Assembly (NCBI GenBank): GCA_028285625.1 | Contig: JANQOX010000001.1 | Location: 1 to 64,000, forward strand | Source of the DNA: Myxococcota bacterium | GTDB lineage: Bacteria; Myxococcota_A; UBA9160; UBA6930 | Direction: 5' to 3' | DNA length: 64,000 nt | Shown: positions 57,346 through 64,000 of the stretch, piece after piece | Layout of the letters: the number at the start of each line of letters is the position of its first letter | Numbering within the stretch: position 1 is the stretch's first letter | Position numbers and translations under genes: made by a program | The notes under the pieces: generated by a model | Seen by the model: only the letters and a program-made list of their open reading frames with translations | The model's database searches: none | What the model was told of the DNA's origin: nothing

Positions 57346-59100
57346 CTAGTCTCGGCTGCCGCGCTTCGGACTGGGGCGGAAGCGCTTCTTCCCAGGTCCG
57401 CCGCGGGGTTTCGGATGGCCGCCGCTTCGCTCCCCCGAGCGCTCTCCGGCGCGCGTGATGCGGAGCTTGGGGTCGCGCGGGTCGGGCGGTCGAACGGCCT
57501 TCTCGAATCGATCTGCGGCCCGCGCTTCGACGTCGAAGCTGGACGCGTCGTGGCCCACTTCGATCGCACCCACCATTCGGCCCGAGATCTTCCCGCGCCG
57601 ACAGACGTGGCCGAGCACGCGGTTCGGAGCGGCGCCCCCGCGCTCGCCCCAGTTGATCGAAAAGCGCACGTAACCCGGGGCGGCGGAGCGCGCGCGCAAG
57701 GGCGCATGCTCCGGGGGTTCCCCGACCTTCATCGGCTCGCGTGCCGGCACGGGCTGCGCGAACTCGAGCAGCTGCGCGACGACGGCGGCCGGGTCGCGTC
57801 CGTCGAGCAGTCCCTTGGCGTAGTCGATCTCGGGCTGGGTGGGCTCTGCGTCGGAAGCGAGGAGCTCGTGGATCTGCTGGCGAAAGAGCTTGCGTAGCCG
57901 CTTGCGCACCTTGGCGGGGCCGGGCGCGGGCTGCCACGCAGCCTCGATGCGCGCCCGCTGGAGCAGGCGCGTCATGTGGCCCCGCGCACGCGGCGGCACC
58001 AGGAGGACGCTGCGGCCGGCTCGACCCGCCCGTCCGGTGCGGCCGCTTCGGTGGACGTAGGTGTCGGCGTCCCCGGGGACGTCTGCGTGGATCACCATCT
58101 CGATGTCCGGCACGTCGATGCCGCGCGCGGCGACGTCGGTCGAGACCAGGGTCTTGATGGTTCCGGCTCGAAACGCGTTCAGCGTGCGCGTGCGCTCGCC
58201 CTGCGCCAGCTCGCCACTGAACGCCTGTACCGGAAAGCCATCGCTCGAAAGGGCTGCGGCGAGGGAGGCCGCATCGATCCGGCGCTCGACGAAGATCAGG
58301 CAGCGCTCGTCGCCGTTCAGGAGCAGCAGGTTCACGAGCGCGGCGCGACGCTGGCGGGGATCGACCACGTGGGCGACGTGCTCGATGTCTGCGTTCGCGA
58401 CGCCGAGCCGCGTGCCCTCGATGTGGAGCGCGTCGGTCTGGTAGCGATCGGCGAGCCGGCGCACCGGCGCGGGGAACGTCGCCGAGACGAGGTGGGTTCG
58501 GCGTTCCTGCGGCAGGCACTCCAGGATCGCTTCGAGATCTTCTCGAAAGCCCATGTCGAGCATCCGGTCGGACTCGTCGAGGACGACGTGCTGCACGTTT
58601 GTGGCGACGAGCGCGCCCGCTTTCAGGTGATCGAGGGTCCGTCCGGGCGTTCCGACGACCACCCGCGGCCGCCGCTGCAGCGCGCGCCGCTCGAGCCCAA
58701 GGGACGTGCCGCCCATGACGACCTCGACGGCGAAGTCGCGCGCCCCGGCAAAGAGCCACCGCAGCTCTTCGCGCACCTGCACCGCCAACTCGCGGGTCGG
58801 AACCAACACCAGAACGCTCGGGCCGGCACGCTTCGAATCGGTGGCAGGGTCTTCTGCCATGAGATGCCGTGCCAGCGCCAGGCCGATCGCCACGGTCTTG
58901 CCAGACCCCGTCTGGGACGAGATGCGCAGGTCGCGCTCGTCAGGGGCGGCGTCCAGGACCGCGCGCTGCACGGAAGTGAGGTCCGTGAAGCCGCGGCGGC
59001 GCATGGCGTCTGCGAGCTGCGGTGACACCGTATCGAGTCCGGCCAACACGGGCGCTTCAGGGCTGGGATCGATCGGCTCGGTTCGTTCGTCTTCGGGCAT
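57346..59100 (-). CDS. DEAD-box ATP-dependent RNA helicase
   Basis: ISSQTGSGKTVAIGL, VLVPTRELAVQV, VLDESDRMLDMGF, VSATFPAP, VSTDVAARGIDVP, HRSGRTGRAGR. Confidence 0.97.
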   Translation of the reverse strand: MPEDERTEPIDPSPEAPVLAGLDTVSPQLADAMRRRGFTDLTSVQRAVLDAAPDERDLRISSQTGSGKTVAIGLALARHLMAEDPATDSKRAGPSVLVLVPTRELAVQVREELRWLFAGARDFAVEVVMGGTSLGLERRALQRRPRVVVGTPGRTLDHLKAGALVATNVQHVVLDESDRMLDMGFREDLEAILECLPQERRTHLVSATFPAPVRRLADRYQTDALHIEGTRLGVANADIEHVAHVVDPRQRRAALVNLLLLNGDERCLIFVERRIDAASLAAALSSDGFPVQAFSGELAQGERTRTLNAFRAGTIKTLVSTDVAARGIDVPDIEMVIHADVPGDADTYVHRSGRTGRAGRAGRSVLLVPPRARGHMTRLLQRARIEAAWQPAPGPAKVRKRLRKLFRQQIHELLASDAEPTQPEIDYAKGLLDGRDPAAVVAQLLEFAQPVPAREPMKVGEPPEHAPLRARSAAPGYVRFSINWGERGGAAPNRVLGHVCRRGKISGRMVGAIEVGHDASSFDVEARAADRFEKAVRPPDPRDPKLRITRAGERSGERSGGHPKPRGGPGKKRFRPSPKRGSRD

Positions 59101-59392
59101 CGCTGGGTTCGTTCCTTGCTGCGCGGGCAGCTCCAGCGGGCCGGTGCGGCTGGAAGGGCTTGGACCCGGTGTGACCCGAGCCCGTTGTCTGGCGGTGGGA
59201 GGCCGGCGGCGACGGGGGAGGGCGAGCGGGACGCTCTGCCCGAGAAGGCGCGAAAGTTAACACAATCTCGAGCGCCCCCTAGGGCAGGGCGAACCGGGTC
59301 GAAGCCCGGCTCGAAGGGGCTTTGGAGCGGGGTCGGCTCGTCGATCGCCAGGTCCGACTATCATGCTCGAGCCAACCACCGGAGGATGGAAC

Positions 59393-59851
59393 GTGTCCAG
59401 GGCAATCCGATTCACGGTCGCGCTCGTGTTCGTGTGTGCGCTCCCGCAGCTGGCTTCGGCCGCGGTCACGCTTTCGCAGAAGGTCGGCTTCTCCTCCGCG
59501 GCCAACGTCCGCGAACAGGTCCGCAAGGAGTGCACGCTGCAGACGGCGATCCCCGCAGCGGTGGCGGACAACGCGAGCGACGTTCAGCTGGTCGAGGGGA
59601 AGGGCAGTCTCTCGCTCACCATCACCGACGTGCATGCGCCCGGCGGTGGCGTCTTCAGCGGCCCGAAGTGGGTCGAGGTGAAGGGCCGGTACAAGGGCAA
59701 GTCGTTCCGCGCCAAGCGGTTGTCGGTGGCCGACCCCTTCGCGGGGGGCACCTGCGGCATCCTCAACAAGATCTCGCGCTCCCTCGGCCGTGACATCGCC
59801 ACCTGGCTGGAGAGCCCGCAGGACGGCGCCGAGCTCGGGGACGCCAAGTAG
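59393..59851 (+). CDS. Small secreted protein of unknown function (GTG start; ATG 59363 alternative)
   Basis: GGAGG Shine-Dalgarno before GTG; signal peptide IRFTVALVFVCALPQLASAA. Confidence 0.7.
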   Translation: MSRAIRFTVALVFVCALPQLASAAVTLSQKVGFSSAANVREQVRKECTLQTAIPAAVADNASDVQLVEGKGSLSLTITDVHAPGGGVFSGPKWVEVKGRYKGKSFRAKRLSVADPFAGGTCGILNKISRSLGRDIATWLESPQDGAELGDAK

Positions 59852-59857
59852 CGCCAC

Positions 59858-60391
59858 TCAGGGCGGGTCGGGAGCCTCGACTTCGAGCACGACGGCCAAG
59901 AAGTGCCCCTTCGCGATCGAGCCCTGTCGCTCGCCCGCGATCGCGCCATCGACACGCACCGCGAAGCCGATCTCGTCGGCCCCGCCCTCGCAGGACTCCG
60001 GGAAGTCGACACCCACGCGGTAGGTTCCAGGCCGAACCGCGGCGAAGGTGACGGTCTCGATGCGTGGGGCGGGCGCGTCGCATCGGACGTCCGCCTCGAG
60101 CGTGCCGCCCGCGCGGGTGGGGCTGTTGGCGAAGTAGACGGTCTCGAACGACGGGTCGGTCGCGTAGAGGTCGAGATCGGCATCGCCGCCGAAGGCGAGG
60201 CGCACGCGCACGGCCCCGTCGGGAAGGGGCGCGGCAGGGGTCTCTCTCAGGTGCTCGGCGAGCAGGTGCGCTTCGGCGGCGAGTTCGCCCGCGGGCCGCG
60301 GATCATGGGAGGGTTCGCTCGGGGGCGCGCCCGCGCACGCCACCACGGCGAGCAGGATGAGCGCCGTTGGGAATGCACTGAGCATGCTCAT
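59858..60391 (-). CDS. Putative lipoprotein with PPC-like beta domain
   Basis: ALILLAVVACAGAP lipobox; VRLAFGGDADLDLYATDPSFETVYFANSPTRAGGTLEADVRCD. Confidence 0.75.
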   Translation of the reverse strand: MSMLSAFPTALILLAVVACAGAPPSEPSHDPRPAGELAAEAHLLAEHLRETPAAPLPDGAVRVRLAFGGDADLDLYATDPSFETVYFANSPTRAGGTLEADVRCDAPAPRIETVTFAAVRPGTYRVGVDFPESCEGGADEIGFAVRVDGAIAGERQGSIAKGHFLAVVLEVEAPDPP

Positions 60392-60488
60392 CGAGCTGGC
60401 AGTACCCTCTGCCCTGACCGCGCGGCCAAGGCGTGCGCGCCCAGCGGGCGCAGGGCACGAACGGGGACCGCCGCGAGAGGGCCATCGC

Positions 60489-62324
60489 ATGCGCAGTCCG
60501 AAGCGACTTCGACTCACCGTGTTCCTCGCCCTGGGCCTTGCGACCGGGGTGCCGACTGCCGCGACGTCGGCCGAAGCCGGCCCGACCCTCACGGGTACCG
60601 TAACCGACTCGACCGGCGTTCCGATCGTCGGCGCCATGGTCAGCGTTTCGACCGGCAAGCCGGCGCACCGGATCACGGTCTTTTCCGACCACCAGGGTCG
60701 CTTCGCAACGCCGCCGCTCGACGGCGCCGGCCCTTACGACGTGCGTGCTCGCCGAATCGGATGGCGCGATCGGCAGGCGGTTGGGGTGGCACCGGGCGAG
60801 GCTCTCACCCTGCCGCTCGAACGGGAGACCGACGCCACGGCCCTGGCGGCACAGCTGCCCGCCAATCGCTGGTACGCGCTGCTGCTCGACGAACTCGAGG
60901 GCCAGCCCGAGATGCGCGAGCAGTTGGTGCGCCAGTGCACCTACTGCCATCAGCAAGGCAGCCTTCACACGCGCATCGAGCGCTCACCCGAGCAGTGGCA
61001 GAAGGTGATCGCACTCATGGGCCGCATGGGTGGCGTGATCTCGCCCGCGCTTGCCGAACAGGTGCCCGAGATCTTCACGCGTGCCTACGCGCCCGCGACG
61101 GCCGTGCCTCGGCTCACGGCCGATCGCGATGAACCCGACTTCGCGCCGCCGCCCCACCCCGAGGCGCGCAAGGCCGTGATCGAAGAGTGGGACCTCGGCC
61201 ACCCCGCGTCGATGCAGCACGACGTCACCATGCACCCCGACGGTCGGCTCTACTCCGTCGACATGACCCAGGACATGCTCTACCGGCTCGACCCGTCGGT
61301 GCCCGGCGGCGACCGCAAGAGCTGGAAGGTTCCCCACGGTGATCTGGAGCTCGGGGGTGCGCTCGGCACCGGCGGTGCGCCCACCCCCTCGACCGCCAAC
61401 GCGCGGGTGGGCCCCCACTCGCTTCAGGTCGCACCCGACGGCGCAATCTGGTCGACCCTGGCGCTCGGCAACCAGCTCGCGCGCTTCGACCCCAAGACCG
61501 AAGCCTGGACGATCCACCCGCTCGAAGAGGGCTTCTATCCGCACACGCTTCGCTTCGATGCGCGCGGGCGCATCTGGTACACGGTGGCCGTCTCGAACCA
61601 CGTGGGCGTGCTCGATCTGGCGACGGGTGAGCACCAGTGGATTCGTCTGCCGACCAAGACGTGGGGGCAGGCGATCATGGTGCGCATGCTGCCGGTCTTC
61701 TTGTGGCTCGCCCAGAAGATGGACCTCGGCGCGGCAGGCGAGGGCGGTGGCGGCGGTAGCGACCTGCCCGAGATGCCGATCCCCTATGGCATCGACGTCT
61801 CGCCGACGGGCGACATCTGGTTCAGCCAGCTGAACAACCACCAGATCGGCCGCATCGACCCCGACACGTTCGAGGTGGAGATGGTCCAGACGCCCTTTTC
61901 GGCCCCGCGCCGGCTGCGCTTCGACTCGCAGGGACGGCTCTGGATCCCGGGGTTCTCGTCGAGCGTGCTCGCGCGCTTCGACCCCGAGACGCGCGCGTTC
62001 GAAACCTGGGAGCTGCCCATCGAGCCGCTGGGCAGCGAGACGCCCTACGCCCTGCACGTCGACCGGCGCACCGACACGGTCTGGGTCTGCGGAACCAACA
62101 GCGACACGCTGATCCGTTTCGAGCCGCCGAGCGAGCGCTTCACGGTCTACCCGCTTCCGACGCGCGTCACCTACACCCGGGAGATCGACTTCGACGCCCA
62201 GGGTCGCGTCTGGACCTCCAACTCCAACGTTCCCAGCTGGCAGATCGAGGGGGGGCTCCCCAAGGTGATCCGCCTCGACCCCGACCCCACCGCGCGGGCG
62301 CGTGTGGCGACGACCGCACCCTGA
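60489..62324 (+). CDS. Virginiamycin B lyase-like beta-propeller with N-terminal CarboxypepD_reg domain and CxxCH heme motif
   Basis: LTGTVTDSTGVPIVGAMVSV...; QCTYCHQQGS; repeated SLQVAPDGAIWSTLALGNQLARFDPKTEAWTIHPL-type propeller blades. Confidence 0.9.
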   Translation: MRSPKRLRLTVFLALGLATGVPTAATSAEAGPTLTGTVTDSTGVPIVGAMVSVSTGKPAHRITVFSDHQGRFATPPLDGAGPYDVRARRIGWRDRQAVGVAPGEALTLPLERETDATALAAQLPANRWYALLLDELEGQPEMREQLVRQCTYCHQQGSLHTRIERSPEQWQKVIALMGRMGGVISPALAEQVPEIFTRAYAPATAVPRLTADRDEPDFAPPPHPEARKAVIEEWDLGHPASMQHDVTMHPDGRLYSVDMTQDMLYRLDPSVPGGDRKSWKVPHGDLELGGALGTGGAPTPSTANARVGPHSLQVAPDGAIWSTLALGNQLARFDPKTEAWTIHPLEEGFYPHTLRFDARGRIWYTVAVSNHVGVLDLATGEHQWIRLPTKTWGQAIMVRMLPVFLWLAQKMDLGAAGEGGGGGSDLPEMPIPYGIDVSPTGDIWFSQLNNHQIGRIDPDTFEVEMVQTPFSAPRRLRFDSQGRLWIPGFSSSVLARFDPETRAFETWELPIEPLGSETPYALHVDRRTDTVWVCGTNSDTLIRFEPPSERFTVYPLPTRVTYTREIDFDAQGRVWTSNSNVPSWQIEGGLPKVIRLDPDPTARARVATTAP

Positions 62325-62327
62325 CGC

Positions 62328-62804
62328 GTGAGTGAGTTCGTCCTCGCGCGTGCACTCCATGTTCTGGGGGTCGTTCTCTGGATCGGCGGGGTGGCCATGG
62401 TGACCACGGTGCTGCTGCCCGCGGTGCGAGAACTCAAGACGCCCGAAGAGCGCGTGGTGTTCTTCGAAACCGTGGAGAGGCGGTTCGCGTGGCAGTCGCG
62501 CGGGACGACCTTGCTCACGGGGCTGAGCGGCTTCTACATGGTCCACACGCTCGGCGCCTGGCACTGGTACCTGGAGCCTTCGCGTTGGTACCTGCACGCG
62601 ATGACGGCCGTCTGGCTGCTCTTCACGCTGATGCTCTTCGTGTTCGAGCCGCTCTTCCTGCACGGCTGGTTCGAGCGTTCGGCCGAGCGCGACCCGACGG
62701 GTACGTTCCGGCGCATCGAGCGCATGCATCGCGTACTGCTCGCGCTCAGTCTGGTCACCGTGGCGGCCGCGGTCTCGGCGTCGCACGGCTGGCTCTGGTT
62801 CTAG
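62328..62804 (+). CDS. CopD-like 4-TM membrane protein
   Basis: ARALHVLGVVLWIGGVAMVTTVLLPAV...TTLLTGLSGFYMVHTL; GTG start. Confidence 0.8.
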   Translation: MSEFVLARALHVLGVVLWIGGVAMVTTVLLPAVRELKTPEERVVFFETVERRFAWQSRGTTLLTGLSGFYMVHTLGAWHWYLEPSRWYLHAMTAVWLLFTLMLFVFEPLFLHGWFERSAERDPTGTFRRIERMHRVLLALSLVTVAAAVSASHGWLWF

Positions 62805-62892
62805 GGCGCTCCGGAGGCTCGAGCCTCGGCAGAATGACCCGAACTGGCTACGCGAAACCCCCATCCGGCGCCATGTCCCAAGCGGGTCGTTG

Positions 62893-62926
62893 GCGGACCT
62901 TCTCCTCGTACCGAGAGGAGGTCCGC
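62893..62926 (+). promoter_or_regulatory. Hairpin sequestering the Shine-Dalgarno of the 62927 gene
   Basis: GCGGACCTTCTC-CTCGTACCGA-GAGGAGGTCCGC directly before ATG: 12 consecutive pairs including one G-U. Confidence 0.7.
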
Positions 62927-63202
62927 ATGACTCGCCAGCCGCCCACGAGGGTTCGAACCGAAGGCAGTCGCCGCGCACGGCGCACGCTGCGCGGGTTTGC
63001 CGCGACCTGCTCGTTGCTGGCGGCCCTCGTTGGAACCACGGGGCTCCTCGGTGCCCGCGCTGTTTCGCGCCCGTCTGCATCGAGCCAGGTCGACGTCTGG
63101 GCCGCCGATAGCAGGCCGGCGCTCATCGCTCTCGGCGCAGGCAACTGGGGCGGGGTCGTCGTCCTGAAGGGCTCGGGCGATACGCACGCGGCTCGCCGCT
63201 AG
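62927..63202 (+). CDS. Small single-TM protein of unknown function (91 aa)
   Basis: MTRQPPTRVRTEGSRRARRTLRGFAATCSLLAALVGTTGLLGARAVSRPSAS...; GAGGAGG Shine-Dalgarno 6 nt upstream of ATG. Confidence 0.7.
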   Translation: MTRQPPTRVRTEGSRRARRTLRGFAATCSLLAALVGTTGLLGARAVSRPSASSQVDVWAADSRPALIALGAGNWGGVVVLKGSGDTHAARR

Positions 63203-63308
63203 CCCGGCGCCCCGAGTCGGGGCAGGCTCGGACGTTGACTTCCGCCGGTCTGGGTCTATCCAAGGTCATGCGCCGTTCCCTTCTTGCCCGCGCCCGGTTG
63301 CGGTAGCC

Positions 63309-64000
63309 GTGCCCGAAGGCCCCGAGATCCGGCGGGCGGCCGACCAGGTCGACCGGGCGCTGCGTGGGCGCAAAGCCGAGGTCGTGTTCTTTGCCTTTCC
63401 CCACCTGAAGGGCTTCGAGCGAGAGCTCCGTGGGCAGCGCGTGCGCGCGGTCGAACCGCGGGGCAAGGCGCTCCTCACGCGCTTCGAATCGGGCTGGACG
63501 GTCTTCAGCCACAACCAGCTCTATGGGCGCTGGTACGTGACCCGGTCGGGCAAGCCGCCCGACACGCGTCGCTCGCTGCGGTTTGCGGTTCGCAACCAGG
63601 CGCAGACGGCGTGGCTCTACAGCGCGTCACAGATCGAGGTCCATCGCGATCGCGACCTGCCCAGGCAGCCCTACCTGGCAAGCCTGGGGCCCGACGCCCT
63701 CGACCCCGCCCTCGACGAGAAGGCGCTGCGAGCCCACCTGCGCAACCCCCGCTTCGCCCGCAGCGATCTGGCCACGCTGCTCTTGCGGCAGGACTTCGTC
63801 GCGGGGATCGGCAACTACCTGCGGTCCGAGGTGCTGCACGTGGCGCGCCTGCATCCGCATCGGCGGCTGGGCGATCTCGAAGCAAGCGAGGTCCGGCGGC
63901 TCGCCGCTGCGCTGCTGGCCGTGACGCGCCGCGCCTATGAGACGGGCGGTGTCACCAACGACCCGCGTCGTGCGCGAAAGCTCGAGCTGGCCGGGGTCCC
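63309..64000 (+). CDS. nei: Endonuclease VIII / Fpg-family DNA glycosylase, 3' truncated by window edge (GTG start)
   Basis: VPEGPEIRRAADQVDRALRGRKAEVVFFAFPHLKG..., FSHNQLYGRWYV, RSDLATLLLRQDFVAGIGNYLRSEVLHVARLHP. Absent from the ORF track because no stop lies in the window. Confidence 0.93.
   Translation, partial: MPEGPEIRRAADQVDRALRGRKAEVVFFAFPHLKGFERELRGQRVRAVEPRGKALLTRFESGWTVFSHNQLYGRWYVTRSGKPPDTRRSLRFAVRNQAQTAWLYSASQIEVHRDRDLPRQPYLASLGPDALDPALDEKALRAHLRNPRFARSDLATLLLRQDFVAGIGNYLRSEVLHVARLHPHRRLGDLEASEVRRLAAALLAVTRRAYETGGVTNDPRRARKLELAGV

Overview
This is a 64 kb chromosomal window of very GC-rich bacterial DNA. The genus is not determinable here; Nqr, PEP-CTERM and GlpD genes together would fit a deltaproteobacterial/myxococcal-type genome, which is inference only. 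I support about 65 protein-coding genes, 3 tRNAs (Arg-TCG, His-GTG, Arg-TCT) and several short repeats and hairpins. Recognisable content: a haloalkane dehalogenase 3' end at the left edge; a molybdopterin oxidoreductase with an HxlR regulator; an ECF sigma/anti-sigma pair; a complete nqrABCDEF-apbE-nqrM sodium-pump locus; glpD; two PEP-CTERM proteins; an alpha/beta-hydrolase-adenylate cyclase fusion; a TetR/Rieske oxygenase pair; a QueG/reductive-dehalogenase-like Fe-S protein; a DEAD-box helicase; and a truncated nei glycosylase at the right edge. The best candidate for an undescribed system is an eight-gene minus-strand cluster (9582-14407), mostly with 1-4 bp overlaps. It encodes ExbB/TolQ-like and ExbD/TolR-like proteins, two single-TM periplasmic proteins, a secreted coiled-coil protein, a lipoprotein and a lytic transglycosylase, with a membrane-tethered HTH/TPR protein and a VWA protein upstream. 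Other notable items: a 1618-aa subtilisin-like protein with recent tandem repeats and CDxGxC motifs; a 1.1 kb tRNA-Arg-bounded insertion carrying a PEP-CTERM gene; a hairpin covering the Shine-Dalgarno of a small membrane-protein gene; and an apparently leaderless TetR promoter with its operator over the start codon. Most very long overlapping ORFs in the track are antisense artefacts of high GC.
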